From positions 1-64,000 of the forward strand of contig CAMWXB010000005.1 in the NCBI GenBank assembly GCA_947178125.1: 64,000 bases of DNA, in the 5' to 3' direction. The notes under the pieces are model-generated. The model was not told the origin of the DNA, ran no database searches, and saw only the letters and a list, made by a program, of their open reading frames with translations. The position numbers and the translations under genes were made by a program. The DNA is from an uncultured Lachnospiraceae bacterium (lineage in GTDB: Bacteria > Bacillota > Clostridia > Lachnospirales > Lachnospiraceae). This document shows positions 1-6,748 of the stretch, piece after piece (the stretch's first letter is position 1; every line of letters starts with the position of its first letter).

Positions 1-25
1 GCTTAATATACTCTCTGACATCCAT
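1..25 (-). CDS. 5' end of an unidentified element gene (partial)
   Basis: Only eight codons lie inside the window (M-D-V-R-E-Y-I-K). The start is ATG at 25, with a strong Shine-Dalgarno GGGAGG (33-38 on the opposite strand) seven bases upstream and a sigma-A-type promoter behind it. It is transcribed leftward, divergently from the small genes at 181-1397. The fragment is too short to identify a product. Confidence 0.5.
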
Positions 26-48
26 CCTTTTTCCTCCCTTTTCTTAAA

Positions 49-77
49 ATAATACACTATATTTTATATTAAGTCAA
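49..77 (-). promoter_or_regulatory. Sigma-A-type promoter, leftward
   Basis: On the minus strand TTGACT (72-77) is separated by 17 bases from TATTAT (49-54). It fires towards the partial gene at the left edge. Its AT-rich spacer resembles that of the divergent rightward promoter at 119-147, so the two may share a regulator. Confidence 0.6.
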
Positions 78-118
78 TTATAAAATGTAAAACATATAAA
101 TTATTTTGTAAAAAAGTG

Positions 119-147
119 TTGACATTATATAAAAAATGGTGTATGAT
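119..147 (+). promoter_or_regulatory. Sigma-A-type promoter, rightward
   Basis: TTGACA (119-124), a 17-base spacer and TATGAT (142-147) form a near-consensus promoter about 35 bases upstream of the first small rightward gene. It probably drives the 181-1397 gene group. Confidence 0.7.
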
Positions 148-180
148 AATATTACAAAATGAACGGAGGACATGAAAAAA

Positions 181-417
181 ATGAAAAGAACACAGGAAAC
201 ATTAAAGGTAATGAGTAAAATTCTAACAGAAAATGATAAAGTTCAGGAAATCATGGGTATGCTCGCAGAGAAGGCAGAAGAAAACAACCTAACTGCAGAA
301 GGGTGGGAAAGTGTTAAAACATCAATATTAAGCGACTGCTTCTTTATGATAGCGCAAAAAGATGAAAAAATCAGAAACGATTTAGCAATGGATTTATATG
401 AAGCATTTAACGCGTAG
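181..417 (+). CDS. Small hypothetical element protein (78 aa)
   Basis: I do not recognise this protein. It is charged, Lys/Glu-rich and probably helical, with no membrane segment and a single Cys. GGAGG lies at 165-169. The in-frame ATG at 172 is only two bases from it, so the ATG at 181 (spacing 11) is preferred; translation from 172 would add three residues. It is the first gene behind the strong promoter at 119-147 and sits in a run of short rightward genes typical of phage early or accessory regions. Confidence 0.6.
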   Translation: MKRTQETLKVMSKILTENDKVQEIMGMLAEKAEENNLTAEGWESVKTSILSDCFFMIAQKDEKIRNDLAMDLYEAFNA

Positions 418-422
418 AAAGT

Positions 423-635
423 ATGGAGATAATCGAAAAAATGACAGTTAAAGAGTATTTAATAAACAACCCAGATAAAGCAGCATATACAATCAAAAAG
501 AATAGAAAAAGTTATCTTTGCAATTTATTTGAATGTGCACAATTTTTTGGAAATGCGAGCATAAAGAAAATAGGATATAGAGAAAACTTTGACAATACCC
601 CTTGTAACGGATTACCAATTTTATATTTATCTTAG
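423..635 (+). CDS. Small hypothetical element protein (70 aa)
   Basis: Unrecognised 70-residue protein. The start at 423 is five bases after the previous stop and has only a weak Shine-Dalgarno (AAAG), so translation may be coupled to the upstream gene; ATG at 441 is an alternative. It has three cysteines and no membrane segment. Its position between two better-supported genes in the same direction is the main evidence that it is real. Confidence 0.5.
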   Translation: MEIIEKMTVKEYLINNPDKAAYTIKKNRKSYLCNLFECAQFFGNASIKKIGYRENFDNTPCNGLPILYLS

Positions 636-659
636 ATTAGATAACGGAGGATATGGAAA

Positions 660-1058
660 ATGATGAATAAAGTGCAAAAAAAATACATGATTGCAAAAGA
701 AACATTGCAAACTTATGAAAAAATGGAAGCGGATATTGAAAAGAAATATATCATTGAAAATGGAATCAAAAATGAAGATGGGAAAATACCTGCAAGAGTT
801 TACTATATCGATGACGATAATACATTTGATAAGGCAAACGAGGAAACCGCAATGATCGTCCAAGAAAGCGGGCTAGAAGAAAAAATAAATTCTGCAAAAG
901 AAAATCTGATAATTGCCGAAGAAAACATGATTAAGTTTGCGCTTTCAATAGTTCCCGCTGGAATAAGAAAAACTCTTGAAAAAGGAGTTAAAAAAAATTA
1001 TACAATACGAATGAAACTAATCGACTACACATTTCGACTTGATGTTTCGACAATTTAA
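660..1058 (+). CDS. Hypothetical element protein, coiled-coil-like (132 aa)
   Basis: Unrecognised protein with a long Lys/Glu-rich helical N-terminal half (residues 1-40), an acidic stretch near residue 50 containing D-D-D, and a second amphipathic helix at about 75-95. GGAGG lies nine bases before the tandem ATG-ATG start; either ATG could be used. It is the third gene of the rightward group and likely a DNA-binding or structural accessory of the element, but no specific function can be supported. Confidence 0.6.
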   Translation: MMNKVQKKYMIAKETLQTYEKMEADIEKKYIIENGIKNEDGKIPARVYYIDDDNTFDKANEETAMIVQESGLEEKINSAKENLIIAEENMIKFALSIVPAGIRKTLEKGVKKNYTIRMKLIDYTFRLDVSTI

Positions 1059-1070
1059 CCACACCACCCA

Positions 1071-1090
1071 CCCGGCGGGGATGCGCCGGG
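1071..1090 (+). promoter_or_regulatory. GC-rich hairpin in the leader of the next gene
   Basis: CCCGGCG (1071-1077) pairs with CGCCGGG (1084-1090) around a six-base loop. No T-run follows, so it is not a terminator. It stands just ahead of the ribosome site of the 1107 gene and is strikingly GC-rich for this AT-rich stretch. It may be an mRNA processing or stabilising structure. Confidence 0.5.
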
Positions 1091-1106
1091 AGAAAGAAGG
1101 GAAGAT

Positions 1107-1397
1107 ATGGAAGGATATACAATCAGATGCGGTGGACACAATTACATAACACTTGAATGGAATGAAAAATTTATTTTCTGCTTAGACAATGATATGCACT
1201 ATGCAGAAGAAATGATATACGATATCGAAAAAAGAACTGGAATGAATTTTCAAGACATTCAAATTAAAGGCAGCGAAGACGATTTTCAAGGATTGCGATT
1301 TCTTAATGGTGGTTGGAAACGAGATTTTTGGAATAATTTTCCAAGCAAGAAAGAGATTGACGGCTTTATGAAAATGAAACAAGGTGCTGTTAAATAG
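1107..1397 (+). CDS. Hypothetical element protein (96 aa)
   Basis: Unrecognised 96-residue soluble protein with an aromatic-rich core (several Trp, Phe and Tyr). The start ATG at 1107 follows GAAGG at a short distance. It closes the rightward group and is followed by an imperfect inverted repeat where it meets the convergent late-regulator gene. Confidence 0.6.
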   Translation: MEGYTIRCGGHNYITLEWNEKFIFCLDNDMHYAEEMIYDIEKRTGMNFQDIQIKGSEDDFQGLRFLNGGWKRDFWNNFPSKKEIDGFMKMKQGAVK

Positions 1398-1406
1398 CAA
1401 AACAAC

Positions 1407-1437
1407 AGGCGGCAGGCTCTAACACCTACCACCGCCT
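1407..1437. terminator. Inverted repeat between convergent genes
   Basis: AGGCGG (1407-1412) pairs with CCGCCT (1432-1437), with extra GG/CC pairing inside. It lies where the rightward group meets the leftward gene ending at 1426. Neither side has a long T-run, so it is only a weak candidate for a bidirectional terminator. Confidence 0.35.
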
Positions 1438-1959
1438 TAAATCTCTTGGGTGTGGATATTGACTTTTCTTCTTATATGCCCCTACTGCCTCTTGTCCCAA
1501 AGTAAAAAATTTATCAATTCTTCTGCTTATAGCACTTCTTTCTATATGAATGATTTTACTTATTTCTTTTTGTGTCATATTTTCAATAAAATACATACGA
1601 AATATACGCCGAGTCAGACTGTCTGGAATTTCGTCAATGAATTGTTCCACATCCTCGCACTCTTTTTTCAGAATTTCTATTCTCTTTTCATATCTTCTTT
1701 CCGTTCTTTCCACCTTGTCCCAATCCACGCCTACAACAGTCTGGGGGACTGGATAACCTTTTCGATAATCCAGTATTGTATCATTTCCAATCATGGAATC
1801 GCCGCCAAAATCATTTAATAAAATATTTTGCAATTCCCTGATTTCCGCTTTTTTGCTTCTATAACTTCCCAGAAATTCTTTCGTCAATGCAATCACCCCC
1901 CATTTTATGCCTGCTGCCACTCTGCCATAATTTATATAGCTTTTATTCTTGGATGTCAA
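1426..1959 (-). CDS. ArpU/RinA-like phage late transcriptional regulator
   Basis: The 177-residue product has a predicted coiled region (about 85-115) followed by a sigma-region-4-like helix-turn-helix near the C terminus (MTQKEISKIIHIERSAISRR). Small proteins of this build (ArpU, RinA and phage sigma-70-like) switch on late phage genes. The start is TTG at 1959 with GAGG six to seven bases upstream; no better ATG fits. It is the most downstream gene of the leftward block, as late regulators often are in Clostridial phages, next to late genes that would lie off the left edge. The exact family is inferred from architecture. Confidence 0.7.
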   Translation of the reverse strand: MTSKNKSYINYGRVAAGIKWGVIALTKEFLGSYRSKKAEIRELQNILLNDFGGDSMIGNDTILDYRKGYPVPQTVVGVDWDKVERTERRYEKRIEILKKECEDVEQFIDEIPDSLTRRIFRMYFIENMTQKEISKIIHIERSAISRRIDKFFTLGQEAVGAYKKKSQYPHPRDLRRW

Positions 1960-2030
1960 AATTTACCTCTTTATTTTGCAAACATTTGTTCTATAATATA
2001 TTTATCAACTTTGTAGAAGAGGTGTTACCT

Positions 2031-2312
2031 TTGCCGAGATTTACATCAGTGTCCAATACATCATATGACCATACAAATATTGATATAGTCTCTGTTATTG
2101 CATCATTCGACACAGACGGTCATATAAAGCCTTTATATGTACGAATCAACGAAGATTCTCTAAAGGTACATTCTTCATGGTTAAGACCATCTTTCCAAAA
2201 TTTGATGGAGTTCCAATGTAAAGTTATTGACAACAATTGCCTTAAACCCTTGATACTTACCTATCACAAAGTTGAAAATGTGTGGACAATTCCCAAAATT
2301 ACAGGTACATAA
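2031..2312 (+). CDS. Hypothetical small protein with TTG start (93 aa)
   Basis: Unrecognised 93-residue protein rich in beta-type residues, with a serine-rich N terminus. The reading frame is open upstream to 1887, but the only start with a good ribosome site is TTG at 2031, behind AGAAGAGGTG. It points rightward between two leftward genes, so it is an isolated transcription unit. It could be a small lysogeny-expressed accessory gene. Confidence 0.55.
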   Translation: MPRFTSVSNTSYDHTNIDIVSVIASFDTDGHIKPLYVRINEDSLKVHSSWLRPSFQNLMEFQCKVIDNNCLKPLILTYHKVENVWTIPKITGT

Positions 2313-2313
2313 A

Positions 2314-2949
2314 TTATTCATGCTTAATCAATGCAAATTCTATGACCCATACATAGGGATTCGCATCCCATCCGTATAAAGATAAATCACTTTTCTTGAT
2401 CGTGTTATTCCAGATATTTTTAAATATCCTTCTTGCCTGCCAGTAAGCGTTTTCCGGGTCGTTAAAAGCTTCTGGCCGTAAGTCAACTCCTTCACGAAGG
2501 AAATCGTCTAATCTCATACCTTTTATGCGTTCCACGCGGACATCTGTTACTTTAAGGAAGAGGCGCGCAGCTTTTTTGGGCATATGTATGGATGGACGCC
2601 ATGTAAATAATCTATCTGCATTCGGAATTGAAGTTCTCTTCACACAGGCTTTATATAAATATCTGCCTGTTTCCCATTCGCCCCACGTTTCCCGGACATA
2701 CAGAATGTCATCTCTTCTATATGGCAGTTTAAAGAATTTCTCACCATATCCATTTGAAAATGTTCCTCTGCAAGATATACTCTTTTCAGGTGTAAACATT
2801 GTATAACCAAACACAGCATCTTTCGGCACGAATCCTTTTAATGTACGCCTTGTAACTGTTTTAGGGTTTTTCTCTCTCATTATCGCCAGAACCATATCTG
2901 TATTAAAAAGAATTGGTTTTGCTATCTTTAATAATTCTTCTCTATTCAT
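2314..2949 (-). CDS. ASCH-domain phage protein
   Basis: The 211-residue product shows features of phage-borne ASCH-like proteins: K-T-V-T-R-R near residue 30, a Y-x-x-D-D-x-L-Y-V-R-E-T-W segment near residue 80, and H-M-P-K-x-A-A-R followed by a V-x-V-E-R-I strand. ASCH folds are related to PUA and are thought to bind RNA or modified nucleotides; the role in phages is not established. A strong GGAGG precedes the ATG at 2949. It is part of the leftward replication/modification block. Confidence 0.7.
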   Translation of the reverse strand: MNREELLKIAKPILFNTDMVLAIMREKNPKTVTRRTLKGFVPKDAVFGYTMFTPEKSISCRGTFSNGYGEKFFKLPYRRDDILYVRETWGEWETGRYLYKACVKRTSIPNADRLFTWRPSIHMPKKAARLFLKVTDVRVERIKGMRLDDFLREGVDLRPEAFNDPENAYWQARRIFKNIWNNTIKKSDLSLYGWDANPYVWVIEFALIKHE

Positions 2950-2969
2950 CGGATACCTCCTGTAAGTAT

Positions 2970-3278
2970 CTACTCTTCTTTCAATGCGGCTTCGGCTGCT
3001 TCTTCGGTGAGGAAAACGGTTTTTTCAAAATCTTCATACATTCCTACAGAGAATTTAGTTTCATATATCTCTCCCCAATTCGGAACTCTGCCGCCTCCGC
3101 TGTATATATGCACACACCAAACCGTATCCCCCACCGCACAAGGCAGTTCCAACAGTTTCCCTTGTTCCTCTAAGTCCAACATTTTCTTGAACTCGCAGAT
3201 TCTGCACATTCCGCTTTCCTGATTCTGTTTTGAAAAACTATAGTCGCATTCATCACATGGATTAAATATTTTCTCCAT
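2970..3278 (-). CDS. Cys-rich hypothetical phage protein (102 aa)
   Basis: The N terminus has two C-x-x-C pairs (C-D-E-C and C-R-I-C) at about residues 7-30, spaced like a small zinc-binding knuckle. A middle segment follows (L-P-C-A-V-G-D-T-V-W), common in short Clostridial phage proteins. The ATG at 3278 with AAAGGA upstream is preferred over the GTG at 3296. Function is unknown. It ends 21 bases before the ASCH gene and is probably cotranscribed with it. Confidence 0.6.
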   Translation of the reverse strand: MEKIFNPCDECDYSFSKQNQESGMCRICEFKKMLDLEEQGKLLELPCAVGDTVWCVHIYSGGGRVPNWGEIYETKFSVGMYEDFEKTVFLTEEAAEAALKEE

Positions 3279-3304
3279 ATTTTCCTTTCCCTCCACAATC
3301 CCCC

Positions 3305-3349
3305 CAAAATCCCCTAATGATATTGTAATATGGATTCAGGGGGATTTTG
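3305..3349. terminator. Strong inverted repeat, likely terminator or attenuator
   Basis: CAAAATCCCC (3305-3314) pairs with GGGGATTTTG (3340-3349), with a second small stem in the loop. The U-rich end of the stem works in either direction. It lies between the 49-codon gene and the Cys-rich gene of the leftward block and may reduce readthrough there. Confidence 0.5.
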
Positions 3350-3356
3350 TACCAAA

Positions 3357-3506
3357 TTAATCAGCGCATAATGCAACCATTTCTTTTATTGCATAACTAA
3401 GACTATCTTCATCAATACCATAATTTTCATCATAAATCGGCGACAAATTCAAGGCGCCTGCCAACTTATCCATGGTTTCCTCACTTATTTCTATTGCTGC
3501 TTTCAT
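3357..3506 (-). CDS. Small acidic protein (49 aa)
   Basis: This 49-codon frame starts at ATG 3506, with AAAGGAG seven bases upstream, a textbook ribosome site. The product is acidic and begins M-K-A-A-I-E-I-S. I do not recognise it. A second ATG at 3512 is too close to the Shine-Dalgarno. The good start and its place in the leftward block support it. Confidence 0.55.
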   Translation of the reverse strand: MKAAIEISEETMDKLAGALNLSPIYDENYGIDEDSLSYAIKEMVALCAD

Positions 3507-3589
3507 TTTCATTCTCCTTTCGTCTGCAGTAATTCCGGATTGTCGAAAATATTTCCAACTCTAAATTCGGAAAGTGACATCATGCTCCT

Positions 3590-3820
3590 TTAGAATTTTA
3601 TCTTCATCTGTCCATCACATTGCGCTTTCTTCTTTTTGCCCTTCTTTCGGGACGTATATCCCTTTTCATTCTCTCCGAATGCGTCTATGCAATTAAATGC
3701 AAAATCATTGCATCGATTCGTGGACTTAGCTGTTTCATCGCTCATTGTCTTATTCCGTATGCTGCAATAATTTGCATCACCCACGGTTAAATAGCAACAA
3801 TATCTGCAATACTGTTTCAT
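3590..3820 (-). CDS. Cys-rich small protein (76 aa)
   Basis: The product has C-R-Y-C-C near the N terminus and two further Cys pairs, suggesting a metal-binding fold, and ends in a strongly basic tail (R-K-K-G-K-K-K-K). The ATG at 3820 follows GAGGTGG at four bases; an upstream in-frame start at 3841 would overlap the methylase but lacks a ribosome site. The function is unknown. It follows the cytosine methylase in the same transcript. Confidence 0.6.
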   Translation of the reverse strand: MKQYCRYCCYLTVGDANYCSIRNKTMSDETAKSTNRCNDFAFNCIDAFGENEKGYTSRKKGKKKKAQCDGQMKIKF

Positions 3821-3833
3821 GTAGCCACCTCTC

Positions 3834-5258
3834 TTACGCAAACCGTATCTGACCGTTCTCTTCCTGCCTTATCACCATATTTTTTGTACGCTCTGACACA
3901 CACAATTCCGGCAGATTTGCCTTTACCAGTGCTGCCGGTATGGGCGGACATACCGCATTTCCACACCTCTTTACCTGCTCACTCCTGGAATACTTCTTGC
4001 CGGTAATATCCCGTTCAATGATATAATCTTCTGGAAATCCCTGACATCCGTACAGTTCCCGCGGCTCCAGCATCCGAAGCCCTATGTCCACTATCCTGTA
4101 TCTCTCCCCGTTCACGGTCACAAGCCCGAACCGGTCATGCGTCGGTATCGTATCGAGTGGCTCGCGAATGTCCTGACCGGTACCCTGCCCATAATATTTG
4201 ATCAGGAATGCCCTTACTTCCCCGAAATGCCCCGGAGACGTTGTGACCGTATGAAGCGGCTCCCTGACATCCTGGCCAGTTCCTGATTTATAAAACTTAC
4301 TGAGGAACGATGTTACAAGGCCGTACCGATTTGCGGCATCTACGGTCATCAGCGGTCCTTTTACTTCCTGTCCCCGGACGCCTGCTGCCGCTTCCGAATG
4401 ATACTGTATCAACATCGGGCTTACGATACCACTGTGATTCACCTGTATGATAAAAGGCTCTTCATTTTCGATCACGAATTTCCTCAATCCTCTTGCTATC
4501 CGCTCCATCGTTTTCGGTGCAAGGGGTCTTACTGCCCTGATTCCATACTTTTCTTTTATCTCTTCCGCCGTATCAAAGATAGAAGGGCATGGAAGGGAAA
4601 AGTCAATCTGTGTATATGCGCCGACGTACGGCTCTAATATTCCAGCTTTTACAAGCCTGCTGCCTCTCGGCCCGTGCGTAGGCTCCGGCCAGACCACAGG
4701 CTTTCCATCGCAACGCGCTACCATGAAGAATCTCTTCCGGGTCGTCGGCGCTCCGTAATCTGCCGCCGTGAGCTCCCTGTATTCTACTATGTACCCAAGT
4801 TCTTCCATCTGCGCGACAAACTTTTTAAATGTTTCCCCGCGTTTTTTCCTAATCGGATGATGCCGTCGGTTAAGAGGCCCCCATGTTTTAAATTCTTCCA
4901 CATTCTCAAGCATGATCACCCTTGGCCTTACCGTTCCGGCCCACCGCAGGGCTATCCATGCAAGGCCTCGGATATTCTTATCTTTCGGCTTTCCACCTTT
5001 TGCCTTACTGAAATGTTTGCAGTCCGGAGAAAACCACGCAAGCGCAACCGGCTTTCCTTTGCAGACTCTTTCAGGGTCTATGTTCCAGACCGATTCGCAA
5101 TAATGCTTTGTCGCCGGATGGTTCGTCCTGTGCATCCGTATCGCTTCCGGGTCGTGGTTTATTGCAATATCCACGCTGTACCCGGTCGCCATCTCTATGC
5201 CGGTACTCGCACCACCTCCGCCAGCAAAATTGTCAACGATCAACTCTCCGTTTATCAT
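3834..5258 (-). CDS. C5 cytosine-specific DNA methyltransferase
   Basis: This 474-residue enzyme transfers a methyl group from S-adenosylmethionine to C5 of cytosine in DNA. Visible motifs: the AdoMet loop D-N-F-A-G-G-G-G-A-S (9-18), catalytic Cys80 in S-P-D-C-K-H-F-S (in place of the usual P-C-Q), E-N-V (118-120), T-R-K-R-F for motif VIII, and a C-terminal G-N-A-V motif X. The target-recognition region between VIII and IX holds two related G-x-G-Q-D-x-R-E-P-L segments. The start ATG 5258 follows AAAGGAG. No restriction endonuclease is adjacent, so it is probably an orphan phage enzyme protecting element DNA. Confidence 0.9.
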   Translation of the reverse strand: MINGELIVDNFAGGGGASTGIEMATGYSVDIAINHDPEAIRMHRTNHPATKHYCESVWNIDPERVCKGKPVALAWFSPDCKHFSKAKGGKPKDKNIRGLAWIALRWAGTVRPRVIMLENVEEFKTWGPLNRRHHPIRKKRGETFKKFVAQMEELGYIVEYRELTAADYGAPTTRKRFFMVARCDGKPVVWPEPTHGPRGSRLVKAGILEPYVGAYTQIDFSLPCPSIFDTAEEIKEKYGIRAVRPLAPKTMERIARGLRKFVIENEEPFIIQVNHSGIVSPMLIQYHSEAAAGVRGQEVKGPLMTVDAANRYGLVTSFLSKFYKSGTGQDVREPLHTVTTSPGHFGEVRAFLIKYYGQGTGQDIREPLDTIPTHDRFGLVTVNGERYRIVDIGLRMLEPRELYGCQGFPEDYIIERDITGKKYSRSEQVKRCGNAVCPPIPAALVKANLPELCVSERTKNMVIRQEENGQIRFA

Positions 5259-5496
5259 GACCTGTCTCCTTTACGCCTGCTTCCTCTTCCAACGTTTTCT
5301 GATACTCTGCCACCTCCCGGCACTTTTCAGAATACAGCTGGTCAATCTCCCTAATCTGCTCCGGTATGAGTCCTGTATCTTCATATCGTCCAAGTTTATC
5401 TATACACTCCCATAACGGTACATTTCGATTTGCCTTATATCCAGCCCGAAATATTGCTTTATGTGTCAATCGCTCCATCTGTGTCAATTTTTTCAT
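5233..5496 (-). CDS. Hypothetical phage protein, K-L-G-x-Y-E-D-T-G type (87 aa)
   Basis: The product contains M-E-R-L-T near the start and K-L-G-R-Y-E-D-T-G-L-I-P-E-Q-I in the middle, a signature seen in many short Clostridial phage proteins of unknown function. The tail is helical and charged. It overlaps the methylase start by 26 bases and the adenine methylase stop by four bases, so all three are translated from one message. Confidence 0.65.
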   Translation of the reverse strand: MKKLTQMERLTHKAIFRAGYKANRNVPLWECIDKLGRYEDTGLIPEQIREIDQLYSEKCREVAEYQKTLEEEAGVKETGHDKRRVDR

Positions 5497-6311
5497 CTTT
5501 CTTTTCCTTTCCAGTTCTCAAGTTTCATTTGCACATAAGACGGTTCAAAGTTCATCCAGAGTATTTCTCTTTTTTTGGAACATATCTGTGAATAACACGT
5601 TGTTTCCTCCCGATGCCATCCTTTTAGCCTTTCGTTGTAGAGTTCGCTTTCGTATCCTGATATCAGCACCGGCCCTTTGTGAGCTATAAGCACATCCAGT
5701 AAATCATTTTGCGCCCTATCATCCATTTCGCATCTATACTGTTTTCCATGTCTCGTACTTAAAACATAAGGTGGGTCATTATATATCAGCACATTCGGAT
5801 GATTAAATCTCTGAATCAGTTCCACAGCCGGCCGGTTCTCTATCTGTACGCCCCGGAGTCTTTCGGCTGCCTGCATGATCTTTTCCTGAAGATTTACCCA
5901 ATCTTGGGACGCATACGCTCTTTCCCTTCCCTGTACATCATTTTTCCAGCCTACTTTCTCCCCATTCGTGCGGAATCCATGCCCCATGTTTAGTTTTATG
6001 TAAAAATTAACTGCCTTTCCCAGACTGTCTTCTGGTACCTCTGCATAAACATTTTCATAAATCTGCCTCGCATAAGGTGTCCAGTAGATTTCATGCGCGA
6101 GTCGTTCCGGGTCCTTCTTTATCCACTCAAACAGATTTACAACATATCCATCAAGGTCATTTACTGTCTCTATATGTGATCTCTGCTTATTGAACAAAAC
6201 GCCCCCGCTCCCGAAAAAGGGCTCAAGATAACTATGATGCTCCGGGAAAAAACTTATAATCCATTTCGCTATGCTCCATTTACTACCCGGATACTTCATT
6301 ACTGCATTCAT
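5493..6311 (-). CDS. DNA adenine methylase (D12/Dam class)
   Basis: This 272-residue protein methylates N6 of adenine in DNA. Motifs: M-K-Y-P-G-S-K (5-11), AdoMet-binding E-P-F-F-G-S-G-G (30-37), N-D-L-D (51-54) and catalytic D-P-P-Y (179-182). The order (AdoMet first, DPPY later) matches the alpha/D12 class. The start ATG 6311 is chosen over the GTG at 6332 because GAAAGGAC precedes it. Together with the cytosine methylase it could shield element DNA from host restriction or mark replication timing. Confidence 0.88.
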   Translation of the reverse strand: MNAVMKYPGSKWSIAKWIISFFPEHHSYLEPFFGSGGVLFNKQRSHIETVNDLDGYVVNLFEWIKKDPERLAHEIYWTPYARQIYENVYAEVPEDSLGKAVNFYIKLNMGHGFRTNGEKVGWKNDVQGRERAYASQDWVNLQEKIMQAAERLRGVQIENRPAVELIQRFNHPNVLIYNDPPYVLSTRHGKQYRCEMDDRAQNDLLDVLIAHKGPVLISGYESELYNERLKGWHREETTCYSQICSKKREILWMNFEPSYVQMKLENWKGKER

Positions 6312-6328
6312 ATGCCCATTGTCCTTTC

Positions 6329-6736
6329 TCACCTGAACGGTAATTCATCTTCCATCCCTTCCGGTATATTAATAAATCCGTCATCATCCGTATAAAAATC
6401 AGGACTGCTGCCGCTATGTTCTTTATTATTCTTACTCTCAGCAAATTCCTGTTCTTCCACTATCACATCTGCCGTATATACTTTTCTTCCGTCCCTTCCT
6501 GTATAACTTCCTGTCTGTATACGTCCTGTGACTGCGATCTTTAGCCCTTTATGAAAATATTTCTCTGCTAACTCACCAGCTTTACCAAATGCAACGCAGT
6601 TTATAAAATCTGCACTTTGACGCTCCCGATTAAATTTCCGGTCAACTGCAAGTGTGTAACGTGCTATTAAAGTTGCTTCTTCGCTGGAAGAATATCTGAC
6701 ATCCGGCTCCCTTGTCAGTCTGCCAATTAGAATCAC
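6329..6736 (-). CDS. ssb: Single-stranded DNA-binding protein
   Basis: The OB-fold is clear: I-L-I-G-R-L-T-R-E-P at the N terminus, F-I-N-C-V-A-F-G-K at about 45, G-R-I-Q-T-G-S-Y at 70-77 and an acidic tail ending D-E-L-P-F-R, the partner-binding tip seen in SSBs. It coats single-stranded DNA made during replication, which suits a rolling-circle element. The start is odd: the GTG at 6736 is 16 bases from the GGAGGG site, while the codons just upstream spell I-N-K, as in the usual M-N-K-V-I-L start, with ATC at 6745-6743 at ideal spacing. Its frame directly follows the ParB-like stop codon, so translation is probably coupled. Confidence 0.9.
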   Translation of the reverse strand: MILIGRLTREPDVRYSSSEEATLIARYTLAVDRKFNRERQSADFINCVAFGKAGELAEKYFHKGLKIAVTGRIQTGSYTGRDGRKVYTADVIVEEQEFAESKNNKEHSGSSPDFYTDDDGFINIPEGMEDELPFR

Positions 6737-6748
6737 TTTATTGATAAG

